Below, in pieces: positions 1 to 5,209 of a DNA stretch of 5,209 nucleotides. The position numbers and the translations under genes were made by a program. The DNA comes from Pseudomonadota bacterium. GTDB taxonomy: Bacteria; Pseudomonadota; Alphaproteobacteria; Rhizobiales; Beijerinckiaceae. The number at the start of each line of letters is the position of its first letter. The stretch's first letter is position 1. Location: assembly GCA_028876585.1 (NCBI GenBank), contig JAGWRL010000159.1:1-5209 (forward strand), in the 5' to 3' direction. The notes under the pieces were generated by a model. It was not told the origin of the DNA. It worked only from the letters and a program-made list of their open reading frames with translations, and ran no database searches.

Positions 1-230
1 CCGCGCCAGCGCGGCGGATCGGGCGCGAGCGGCGCGCCCAATCGCGCCAGCTCGGCGTCGCCTTCGCGCGCGTTGAGATAGACCCGCCCGACCTGGGGAC
101 TAAGCCGGCGCAGGATGCGCGCCGCGAGCGGCTCGCCCAGGAACGGCGCCGAGGCTTTCGGCCGCCCCATCCGGGTCGAGGCGCCGCCGGCCAAAATCAC
201 CGCCGCGACGGTTATTTCCCTTTCCGCCAT
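1..230 (-). CDS. mobA: Molybdenum cofactor guanylyltransferase-like protein (MobA), N-terminal part
   Basis: About 76 N-terminal residues are visible; the rest lies beyond base 1. Near residues 12-25 the protein reads ILAGGASTRMGRPKA, the nucleotide-binding signature of the MobA/MocA/GlmU-type nucleotidyltransferase fold (LAGGxSxRMG..K). The following PFLGEPLAARIL and LSPQVGRVYLNARE, then a LGAPLAPD stretch, fit MobA, which transfers GMP from GTP to molybdopterin in the cytoplasm to make the guanine dinucleotide cofactor. LAGG favours MobA; MocA-type enzymes usually have LAAG. However, RMGRPK lacks the extra residue and Asp of the usual MobA RMGG.DK, so a related cofactor nucleotidyltransferase remains possible. 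The ATG at 230-228 is preceded by GGAG with 5 bases of spacing. The gene is divergent from the TRAP gene. Confidence 0.75.
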   Translation of the reverse strand, partial: MAEREITVAAVILAGGASTRMGRPKASAPFLGEPLAARILRRLSPQVGRVYLNAREGDAELARLGAPLAPDPPRWR

Positions 231-242
231 TTCCGCTCCGCG

Positions 243-271
243 CTGCCGCCGCAATCGGGTTCATGTATAAT
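243..271 (+). promoter_or_regulatory. Putative sigma-70 promoter for the TRAP gene
   Basis: TATAAT at 266-271 matches the -10 consensus perfectly, which is rare by chance in DNA this GC-rich. With 17 bases of spacing, the -35 position at 243-248 is CTGCCG, matching TTGACA at only 3 of 6 bases. Transcription would start near 278, downstream of the ATG at 263 and upstream of the TTG at 317. The -10 is seen; promoter function is inferred. Confidence 0.45.
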
Positions 272-274
272 GCC

Positions 275-298
275 GCCCGGCTGAAAAATCCGCTGGGC
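275..298 (+). other. Possible 5'-leader hairpin of the TRAP mRNA
   Basis: GCCCGGC (275-281) can pair with GCTGGGC (292-298), giving a 7-bp stem with one G-U pair and a 10-base A-rich loop. It would begin about where transcription is predicted to start and end 4 bases before the ribosome binding site. It could stabilise the mRNA or modulate translation. There is no T-run after it, so it is not a terminator. Confidence 0.35.
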
Positions 299-302
299 AG
301 GC

Positions 303-309
303 GAAGGGG
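303..309 (+). promoter_or_regulatory. Ribosome binding site supporting the TTG start at 317
   Basis: GAAGGGG lies 7 bases upstream of TTG 317-319. The earlier in-frame ATG at 263 has no comparable site before it. This decides the start in favour of 317. Confidence 0.6.
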
Positions 310-316
310 CGATGCA

Positions 317-1414
317 TTGAACGCGCGGCGCAATTTTCTCAAAGCTATCGGTGCGGCCGCGGCCGCTGGCGTCGCGGCGCCGGCCTTGGCGCAGAGCACG
401 CCCGACATCGAATGGCGGATCACCTCCAGCTTCAATCCCGCGCTTGATCTGATCTACGGCGGCGGCGAGACGCTCGCCCGCACGCTCGCCGATCTCACCG
501 ACGGCCATTTCACATTGAAGATTGCGCCGGCGGGGGAAATCGCGCCGGCGGGCGAGGCGCTCGACGCGGTCGAAGCGGGCAAGGCCGACGGCGCGCATAC
601 CGCGCTCGCCTACGCGTGGAACAAGGCGCCGAGCTTCATATTCGCCACCGCGACGCCGTTCGGCATGAACGCCCGCCAGCATACGGCCTGGCTCGCCGAG
701 GGGGGCGGCGGCGCGCTGATCGACGAACTGCTCGCCGAGCACAAGGCGCTGGCCATTCCCGCCGGCAACACCGGCGGCCAGATGGCCGGCTGGTTCCGTA
801 AGGAAATTCGCAGCGTGCAGGACCTCCAGGGCCTCAAAATCCGGCTCGGCGGCTTCGCCGGCAAGATTTTTCAGACGCTCGGCGCCGAGCCGGTGTCGAT
901 GCCGAAAGACTCCGTGTTCAACGCGCTGCAAAGCGGCTCGCTCGACATGTTCGAGTGGCTCGGCCCCTATGACGACGAGAAGTTCGGCCAGCCGATCGCC
1001 AAGGCGGCGCCGAATTACTATTATCCCGGCTGGTGGAAGGGCGGGATGCAACTGCACCTCGTCGTCGGCAAGGACAAATATGAGGCGTTGCCGAAAGCCT
1101 ACAAGTCGGCCTTGCGGGCGGCCTGCGCGGTGGCCGACCGCGACATGCTGGCCAAATACGACGCCGCCAATCCGGCCGCGGTCAAGCGGCTGGTGGTCGG
1201 GGGCGCGTCGCTCAGGCTGTTCCCGCAGGATGTGATGGAGGCTTGCTACAAGACCGCCAGCGACCTCTACGATCAGCTCGGCGCCGACAATCCCCGCTTC
1301 AAGAAGCTCGCCGATTCCTATCTCGGCTTCCGCGGCGATCAATATCTGTGGTGGCAGGTGGCGGAATATTCGTTCGACAATTTCATGATCCGCCAGCGCC
1401 ACGCCAAGACTTAA
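317..1414 (+). CDS. TRAP transporter substrate-binding protein, TakP-like (DctP family)
   Basis: This is an exported solute receptor of a tripartite ATP-independent periplasmic transporter. It probably binds a 2-oxo acid or similar carboxylate and delivers it to a DctQ/DctM membrane pair. From TTG 317 the protein has 365 residues, the length I recall for Rhodobacter TakP, and opens with ARRNFLKAIG and an Ala-rich stretch ending PALA|Q, a Tat signal peptide. Starting at ATG 263 would add 18 residues before it and overlap a TATAAT. Family hallmarks are GNTGGQMAGWFRKEI (about 150-164), LKIRLGGFAGK (173-183), EWLGPYDDEKFG (213-224) and YYYPGWWKGG (234-243). Q155, R176, E213 and W214 match TakP ligand or metal residues; K241 replaces the TakP Glu240. 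No dctQ or dctM gene is nearby. The stop overlaps that of the convergent gene. Family assignment is firm; the ligand is inferred. Confidence 0.9.
   Translation: MNARRNFLKAIGAAAAAGVAAPALAQSTPDIEWRITSSFNPALDLIYGGGETLARTLADLTDGHFTLKIAPAGEIAPAGEALDAVEAGKADGAHTALAYAWNKAPSFIFATATPFGMNARQHTAWLAEGGGGALIDELLAEHKALAIPAGNTGGQMAGWFRKEIRSVQDLQGLKIRLGGFAGKIFQTLGAEPVSMPKDSVFNALQSGSLDMFEWLGPYDDEKFGQPIAKAAPNYYYPGWWKGGMQLHLVVGKDKYEALPKAYKSALRAACAVADRDMLAKYDAANPAAVKRLVVGGASLRLFPQDVMEACYKTASDLYDQLGADNPRFKKLADSYLGFRGDQYLWWQVAEYSFDNFMIRQRHAKT
1411..1414. other. Shared TTAA carrying both stop codons of convergent genes
   Basis: The TRAP gene stops with TAA at 1412-1414 on the plus strand. The repeat-protein gene stops with TAA at 1413-1411 on the minus strand. 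The coding regions therefore overlap tail to tail by four bases, leaving no intergenic space for a terminator. Confidence 0.9.
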
Positions 1415-1971
1415 TCGCGCTCGCAGGCGTCGATCTGCGACCAGCGCGCGCCGCCCGGCGAATCCATCACCTCGCGCTCGCGGGTGGCGTAGCGGGCGGG
1501 GATCGTATGCGCGACCGTGTGGGCGGGCTCGACGATTTCGGTGCGCAGCCGGGTGGCGATCTGGGCCGGAATCGTCTGCGTCACCTCGCGCGCGGGGCTG
1601 ACCAGCACGCGGCGCAAGCGCTCGCCATATTGGGCGGGCACGCGCACCCAGCAGCCGATCACGTCGCCGTTCTCATTGCGGGTCCGCCATTCCGCATGCG
1701 CCGGGCTGACTTCGACCGTCTCCCGCTCGACCCCGTATTGCGGCGGGATGACGCGCACGATCGTCTGCTCCGGCCGCACGACGACGCTCTCCTCGACCTG
1801 CCGCGTCACCGCCGGCACATATTCGGCCACCTCGCGCTCCGGCGACACCATCACCTGTTCGGCGACCGTGCTGTAATGCGCCGGCTCGACCACGCGGCGG
1901 TAGCATTGGTGCGCTTGCGCGCCGACGCTCAGCGCGAGAAAACCGACCAGACTGGATGCGATGAGGCGCAT
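1411..1971 (-). CDS. Secreted hypothetical protein with six 23-residue Pro-rich repeats
   Basis: I do not recognise a named family. ATG 1971 gives 186 residues and has GGAG (1981-1978) 6 bases upstream; an ATG at 1983 would add four residues but lacks a good site. Residues 1-20 form a Sec signal peptide with probable cleavage after AQA. The rest is a tandem repeat with units starting at P30, P53, P76, P112, P135 and P158, so the spacing is 23, 23, 36, 23, 23. Each unit has a second proline exactly 14 residues later (P44, P67, P90, P126, P149, P172), usually as SPA, SPE or EPA. The consensus is roughly PAxYxxxxExVxVSPxxxVxxxI. Unit three carries a 13-residue insert including NENGDVIGCW. Cysteines are C23, C107 and C183. 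Similar YxTVxExVxVxPA repeats occur in envelope proteins, so a periplasmic or surface role is likely. Its reaction or partner is unknown. Confidence 0.8.
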   Translation of the reverse strand: MRLIASSLVGFLALSVGAQAHQCYRRVVEPAHYSTVAEQVMVSPEREVAEYVPAVTRQVEESVVVRPEQTIVRVIPPQYGVERETVEVSPAHAEWRTRNENGDVIGCWVRVPAQYGERLRRVLVSPAREVTQTIPAQIATRLRTEIVEPAHTVAHTIPARYATREREVMDSPGGARWSQIDACERD

Positions 1972-1977
1972 GTGAAA

Positions 1978-1981
1978 CTCC
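1978..1981 (-). promoter_or_regulatory. Ribosome binding site deciding the repeat-protein start
   Basis: On the minus strand, GGAG is followed by 6 bases and then ATG at 1971. The motif lies inside the alternative ATG GAG start at 1983, which has only a weak upstream sequence. The spacing is near optimal, so the shorter protein is preferred. Confidence 0.6.
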
Positions 1982-1983
1982 AT

Positions 1984-2090
1984 ATGGCGCCCATCGCGCC
2001 TGCGGAGGGGTTAGCACCGTCCCGACAAGGAACAAGTTGGATCGGTTTTTAACGTAAATTTAAGCCTGTCCGCGAGCGGGAGAACAAACC
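1984..2090. promoter_or_regulatory. Divergent promoter region with AT-rich island (repeat protein / DUF2277)
   Basis: The 107 bases separate two divergent genes. Bases 2045-2063 are strikingly AT-rich for this window and contain the 8-base palindrome TAAATTTA (2055-2062). A possible plus-strand promoter pairs TTGGAT (2037-2042) with TTTAAG (2059-2064) at 16-base spacing, a weak match at both boxes. On the minus strand I find no convincing pair. The DUF2277 ribosome binding site GGGAG is at 2078-2082. Confidence 0.4.
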
Positions 2091-2348
2091 ATGTGCCGCA
2101 GCATCAAACCGCTGTTCAACTTCGAACCGCCGGCGACCGACGACGAGTTGCACGCCGCGGCGGTGCAATTCGTGCGCAAGGTGAGCGGATTTCAGCGCCC
2201 CTCGCGCGCCAACGCGGCCGCGTTCGAGGTCGCGGTGGCGGAGATCACCGCTTCGCTGCAAAGGCTGCTGGGCGGGCTGCACACCCCGGCGGCGCCGCGC
2301 AACCGCGAGATCGAGGCCGAACGGGCGCGGGCGAGGAGGGCCTACTGA
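2091..2348 (+). CDS. DUF2277 family protein
   Basis: This is an 85-residue protein of unknown function. The opening MCRSIKPLFNFEPPATDDEL followed by AAAVQFVRKVSGF and RPSRANAAAFEVAVAEI is, from memory, the conserved signature of DUF2277, a small family frequent in GC-rich proteobacteria and actinobacteria. The length fits a complete member. The chain looks mainly helical and soluble, with no signal peptide or membrane segment, and ends in a charged tail rich in Arg, Glu and Ala. The only cysteine is residue 2, so removal of the initiator Met would expose an N-terminal Cys. The start is supported by GGGAG 8 bases upstream. The gene converges on lolD with 9 bases between stops and faces away from the repeat-protein gene, so it is probably transcribed alone. 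No function can be assigned. Confidence 0.88.
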   Translation: MCRSIKPLFNFEPPATDDELHAAAVQFVRKVSGFQRPSRANAAAFEVAVAEITASLQRLLGGLHTPAAPRNREIEAERARARRAY

Positions 2349-2360
2349 GGCGCCGCCTCA
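2346..2360. repeat. Palindrome joining the stop codons of DUF2277 and lolD
   Basis: TGAGGCGCCGCCTCA is an inverted repeat with 7-base arms around a central C. Its left end is the DUF2277 stop (TGA 2346-2348) and its right end is the lolD stop on the other strand (TCA 2358-2360). In RNA it could form about 5 bp with a 5-base loop on either strand. No T-run follows on either side, so a bidirectional intrinsic terminator is only a weak possibility. Confidence 0.45.
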
Positions 2361-3041
2361 CACTTCCTCCACCCGCCCGTCCCTGATCGTCACCCGCCGG
2401 TCCATGCGGGCGGCGATCTCCATGTTGTGGGTGGCGATCAGCGCCGCGACGCGGCTCGCCTTCACCAGCGAGGTCAGCGTCGAAAACACGTGATCGGCGG
2501 TCTTGGGGTCGAGATTGCCGGTCGGCTCGTCGGCCAGCAGCACGCGCGGCGCGTTGGCGAGCGCGCGCGCGATCGCGACGCGCTGTTGCTCGCCGCCCGA
2601 CAGTTCCGACGGGCGATGGCGCGCGCGCGGCCCAAGACCGAGGAAGGTGAGCAGTTCCATCGCCCGCGTCCCCGCTTCGGCGCGCGACAGGCCGGCGATC
2701 ATCTGCGGCAGCACGATGTTTTCCTGCGCCGAGAATTCCGGCAACAAGTGATGGAACTGATAGACGAAGCCGATGTGCGAGCGCCGCAGCGCGGTGCGGG
2801 CATTGTCGGACATCTGCGAGGTCGGCTGGCCCGCGACATAGACCTCGCCGGCGTCGGGCGTCTCCAGCAGGCCCGCGATATGCAGCAGCGTCGATTTGCC
2901 GGCGCCCGAGGGGGCGACCAGAGCCACCGACTCGCCCGGCCATAACGCGAGTTCGGCCCCCGCGAGCACGACCACCGCCGCCTCGCCGTCGCCGTAGCGG
3001 CGCGACAGGTTGTTGAGGTGGAGCGCCGGCGTCTTACTCAT
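2358..3041 (-). CDS. lolD: Lipoprotein-releasing ABC transporter ATP-binding protein LolD
   Basis: This 227-residue cytoplasmic ATPase powers extraction of lipoproteins from the outer face of the inner membrane and their handover to LolA. All ABC motifs are intact: Walker [10 protein letters not shown] (43-51), Q-loop Q95 in [10 protein letters not shown], signature LSGGEQQR (147-154), Walker B VLLADE (167-172), D-loop NLD (176-178) and the switch His in THN (H205). Length and the [13 protein letters not shown] segment match LolD rather than the closely related FtsE or MacB ATPases, and the adjacent LolC-type permease confirms it. The ATG overlaps the lolC stop in ATGAGTAA, and a GAGG site (3054-3051) sits 9 bases upstream inside lolC, so translation is probably coupled. 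Ala in place of the first Gly of Walker A is, as I recall, common in LolD and not a defect. Confidence 0.95.
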   Translation of the reverse strand: MSKTPALHLNNLSRRYGDGEAAVVVLAGAELALWPGESVALVAPSGAGKSTLLHIAGLLETPDAGEVYVAGQPTSQMSDNARTALRRSHIGFVYQFHHLLPEFSAQENIVLPQMIAGLSRAEAGTRAMELLTFLGLGPRARHRPSELSGGEQQRVAIARALANAPRVLLADEPTGNLDPKTADHVFSTLTSLVKASRVAALIATHNMEIAARMDRRVTIRDGRVEEV

Positions 3042-4329
3042 AGCGCAGCGCCTCGACCGGATCGAGCCGCGCCGCGCGCCAGGCGGGATAGATCGTCGCC
3101 AGCAGCGACAGCGCCAGCGCCATCGCCACCACCGCCAGCACGTCGGGCGTCTGGATGCGGCTCGGCAGGCCGGGCAGGTTATAGACCTCGGCCGGGAACA
3201 GGTTCATGCCGGTCGCCCAGCTCAAGGCGCGCCGCAGCGGCTCGACGTTATGCGCCACGATCAGGCCGACGATCATGCCGACCAGCGTGCCGGCAAAGCC
3301 GATCGCCGCGCCGGTGATGAGGAAGATGCGCAGGATCGCGCCGCGCGTCGCCCCCATCGTGCGCAGCACCGCCACCGCGCGCGCCTTGTCCTGCACCAGC
3401 ATGATCAGGCCAGAGATGATGTTGAGCGCCGCCACCAGCACGATCAGCGACAGGATGACGAACATCACCGACGCCTCGACCGCCAGCACATCGAAGAAGG
3501 TGCGGTTGGTCTCGCGCCAGTCGGTGTCGATCATCGGCCGCTGCTCGGCTTTCGTAATCTCGGGTTTGAGCCGGTCGATATGGTCGGGATCGTCGACATA
3601 GACCTCGATCACATTGGCCTGACCGTCGAGGTTGAAGAAGCTCTGCGCCTCGGCGATCGGCATGAAGATGAAGGAGCCGTCGAAATTGGCCATGCCGACC
3701 TTGAACACCGCCGCGACATTGTAGGATTTCAGCCGCGGGGTGACGCCGAACGGCGTCTGCGCCCCATGCGGCGTGATCAGCGTGATCTGGTCGCCGACGC
3801 GCAGGCTCAGATGTTCGGCGAGCTTGGCGCCGAGCGCGACGCCCTGGCCGCCGTCGAAATTGTCGAGCGAGCCTTGCGTGATATGGCCGGCGACGCCCGG
3901 CAGGCGCTTCAAGTCGGCTTCCAGAATTCCCCGCGCCAGCCCGCCGGACTGGCCATAGGGCGAGGAGGCGAACACCTGCCCCTCGACGATCGGCAACGCC
4001 AGTTTCACGCCCGGCACCTTCGAGACCCGTTCGGTCACGGCGGCGTAATCGGTCAGCGGCGTCTCGACGCCTTGCAGGAAGATATGGCCGTTGAGGCCGA
4101 TGACCTTGTCCATCAGATCGAGCCGGAAGCCGTTCATCACCGCCATCACGACGATCAGCGCCGCGACGCCGAGCGCGATGCCGACGAAGGAGAAGCCGGC
4201 GATCACCGAGATCGACCTTTTGGTGCGCCGCGCGCGGAGATAGCGGAACGCGATCATCCACTCGAAGGCGGAGAACGCGCGCGCCGGCGGCGTCGCGGCG
4301 GCGGTCTCCGCGACGGCGGCCCCGGTCAC
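3034..4329 (-). CDS. lolC: Lipoprotein-releasing ABC transporter permease LolC/LolE (single-permease, LolF-like)
   Basis: This is the inner-membrane permease that captures mature lipoproteins and, with LolD, drives their release to LolA. From GTG 4329 it has 431 residues, in the family range. The start is supported by GAGGG (4341-4337) 7 bases upstream; a TTG at 4356 would overlap proS by 17 bases. The layout is cytoplasmic [14 protein letters not shown] (22-35), TM1 about 43-67 ([16 protein letters not shown]), a long periplasmic domain about 68-285, TM2 about 288-312, TM3 about 336-360, and TM4 about 395-415, ending in [18 protein letters not shown]. This is the four-helix FtsX/MacB-type fold. 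Periplasmic TPFGVTP (192-198) resembles the LolC hook that contacts LolA. No second permease is in the cluster, so it may act as a homodimer. It lies between proS and lolD in one operon. Confidence 0.93.
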   Translation of the reverse strand: MTGAAVAETAAATPPARAFSAFEWMIAFRYLRARRTKRSISVIAGFSFVGIALGVAALIVVMAVMNGFRLDLMDKVIGLNGHIFLQGVETPLTDYAAVTERVSKVPGVKLALPIVEGQVFASSPYGQSGGLARGILEADLKRLPGVAGHITQGSLDNFDGGQGVALGAKLAEHLSLRVGDQITLITPHGAQTPFGVTPRLKSYNVAAVFKVGMANFDGSFIFMPIAEAQSFFNLDGQANVIEVYVDDPDHIDRLKPEITKAEQRPMIDTDWRETNRTFFDVLAVEASVMFVILSLIVLVAALNIISGLIMLVQDKARAVAVLRTMGATRGAILRIFLITGAAIGFAGTLVGMIVGLIVAHNVEPLRRALSWATGMNLFPAEVYNLPGLPSRIQTPDVLAVVAMALALSLLATIYPAWRAARLDPVEALRYE

Positions 4330-4336
4330 CGCGCGG

Positions 4337-4341
4337 CCCTC
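4337..4341 (-). promoter_or_regulatory. Ribosome binding site for lolC overlapping the proS stop
   Basis: On the minus strand GAGGG shares bases with the proS stop TGA (4342-4340) and precedes GTG 4329 by 7 bases. This supports the GTG start for lolC and translational coupling to proS. Confidence 0.6.
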
Positions 4342-5209
4342 ACGCGACGCCGCCAAGCCGCGCGATCGCCGCCGCGACGCTCATTGTCTCGCGCTCGCCG
4401 GTGCGGCGGTTCTTCACCTCGACCTTGCCCTCGGCCAGGCCCTTAGGGCCGACGATCGCCTGCCAGGGCAGACCGATCAGGTCCATCGCGGCGAATTTGG
4501 CGCCGGGGCGCTCGTCGCGGTCGTCGTACAGCGCCTCGCGGCCGGATTTGGCGAGGGCCGCGATGATCTCCTTGCAGGCGCCGTCGCAGGCGGCGTCGCC
4601 GACCTTGAGGTTGATCACGCCGACGTCGAACGGGGCGGCGGCCTCCGGCCAGATCATGCCGGCCTCGTCGTGATTGGCCTCGATCAAGGCGGCGGCGAGC
4701 CGGCTCGGGCCGATGCCGTAGGAACCCATGTGGACGGTATGCTCGCGCCCATCGGGGCCATTGACCACCGCCTTCATCGGCTTGGAATATTTGGTGCCGA
4801 AGTAGAAGATATGGCCGACCTCGATGCCGCGCGCCGAGATGCGGCTCGCCTCGGGCACGGCGGCGAAGGCGGCTTCGTCGTGCTTCTCCGAGGTCGCGGC
4901 GTAGCGCGAGGTCCAGACGTCGAACACGCCCTGCATCGCGGCGCGGTCGTCGAAGTCGATGTCCTGCGGCGGCGGCGTCAGCGCGAGATAATCGCGGTGG
5001 CAGAACACTTCGCTCTCCCCCGTCGAGGCGAGGATGATGAATTCGTGGCTGAGGTCGCCGCCGATCGGGCCGGTGTCGGCGACCATCGGAATCGCGGTCA
5101 GGCCGAGCCGGGCGAAGGTGCGCAGATAGGCCGTGAACATCTTCATGTAGCTGTGGCGGGCGCTTGTCGCGTCGAGATCGAAGGAATAGGCGTCCTTCAT
5201 CAGGAATTC
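4340..5209 (-). CDS. proS: Prolyl-tRNA synthetase, short alphaproteobacterial type, C-terminal part
   Basis: The enzyme charges tRNA-Pro with proline in the cytoplasm. The 289 visible C-terminal residues begin inside class II motif 2 ([13 protein letters not shown]). About 150 N-terminal residues with motif 1 lie beyond 5209. Counting from the visible Met: [14 protein letters not shown] (41-54), [16 protein letters not shown] (124-139), motif 3 [11 protein letters not shown] (158-168), and the anticodon-binding domain from about 190 ([34 protein letters not shown]). Only about 70 residues separate SHEF from RGIEVG, whereas the long bacterial type carries an editing insert of about 180 residues there. 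The visible part has no frameshift or missing core motif. It is the upstream gene of an operon with lolC and lolD. Its promoter is outside the window. Confidence 0.96.
   Translation of the reverse strand, partial: EFLMKDAYSFDLDATSARHSYMKMFTAYLRTFARLGLTAIPMVADTGPIGGDLSHEFIILASTGESEVFCHRDYLALTPPPQDIDFDDRAAMQGVFDVWTSRYAATSEKHDEAAFAAVPEASRISARGIEVGHIFYFGTKYSKPMKAVVNGPDGREHTVHMGSYGIGPSRLAAALIEANHDEAGMIWPEAAAPFDVGVINLKVGDAACDGACKEIIAALAKSGREALYDDRDERPGAKFAAMDLIGLPWQAIVGPKGLAEGKVEVKNRRTGERETMSVAAAIARLGGVA

Larger units (their letters stand above)
231..316. promoter_or_regulatory. Divergent intergenic region between mobA and the TRAP binding-protein gene
   Basis: This 86-base gap separates two divergent starts and must carry both promoters unless mobA is transcribed from within the neighbouring gene. 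It holds a perfect TATAAT on the plus strand (266-271), a hairpin (275-298) and a ribosome binding site (303-309). On the minus strand the same AT-rich spot reads TATACA, a weak -10 candidate for mobA. I see no convincing -35 for that strand. Confidence 0.55.

Noticed and set aside
524..559. An 18-base imperfect direct repeat in the TRAP gene (GCGCCGGCGG at 524 and 542), encoding APAGE twice
   Set aside because: The segment has the same length as the matching part of TakP as I recall it, so it is probably chance similarity in GC-rich codons and not a recent duplication.
212..1402. A 396-codon minus-strand open frame opposite the TRAP gene
   Set aside because: It is antisense to a gene with unmistakable family motifs. 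Its translation has no recognisable domain and the biased composition typical of shadow frames in GC-rich DNA.
1243..2052. A 269-codon plus-strand open frame across the repeat-protein gene
   Set aside because: The opposite strand encodes a signal peptide and six phased repeats with a good ribosome binding site. The plus frame begins inside the TRAP gene and shows no domain.
2346..2360. Intrinsic terminator at the DUF2277/lolD junction
   Set aside because: The usable stem is only about 5 bp and no T-run follows on either strand, so it is recorded as a palindrome and not as a terminator.
3010..4446. A 478-codon plus-strand open frame opposite lolC
   Set aside because: The translation is loaded with Arg, Asp, His and Gln, mirrors the lolC codon pattern, and has no fold or ribosome binding site that I can support.
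5204..5209. GAATTC at the very end of the window, suggesting a cloned EcoRI fragment end
   Set aside because: The same site occurs internally at 2733-2738 and near 3924-3929, and GAA TTC naturally encodes Glu-Phe of the ProRS motif [11 protein letters not shown].

Overview
This is a GC-rich chromosomal window carrying six protein genes packed almost without gaps. Both end genes run off the window. The content points to an alphaproteobacterium. The reasons are the order proS-lolC-lolD, a short prolyl-tRNA synthetase without the full editing insert, a TakP-like TRAP binding protein with a Tat signal, and a DUF2277 gene. The genus cannot be fixed from the sequence; Hyphomicrobiales or Rhodospirillales-like bacteria are guesses.

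Layout. 1-230 (minus) is the N-terminal part of a MobA-like molybdenum cofactor nucleotidyltransferase. 231-316 is a short divergent promoter region with a perfect TATAAT and a 5'-leader hairpin. 317-1414 (plus) is the TRAP substrate-binding protein, most likely starting at TTG 317 rather than at ATG 263. 1411-1971 (minus) is a small secreted protein built from six 23-residue repeats; it shares the TTAA stop tetranucleotide with the TRAP gene. 1972-2090 is a second divergent promoter region containing an AT-rich island. 2091-2348 (plus) is a DUF2277 gene. 2358-3041, 3034-4329 and 4340-5209 (all minus) are lolD, lolC and the C-terminal two thirds of proS, read in the order proS-lolC-lolD.

How the genes work together. 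LolC and LolD form the inner-membrane ABC machine that extracts mature lipoproteins and passes them to LolA. Only one permease gene is present in this cluster, so a homodimeric (LolF-like) permease is likely. proS, lolC and lolD look co-transcribed and translationally coupled: the lolC Shine-Dalgarno overlaps the proS stop, and the lolD start overlaps the lolC stop. The TRAP binding protein has no membrane partners in the window and is an orphan here. The other genes have no evident pathway link to one another.

No mobile element, CRISPR array, tRNA, rRNA or defence system is visible. I did not find a clearly new system. The best leads are the repeat protein at 1411-1971, a Glu-to-Lys change at the presumed metal site of the TRAP protein, and the palindromic junctions between convergent genes.
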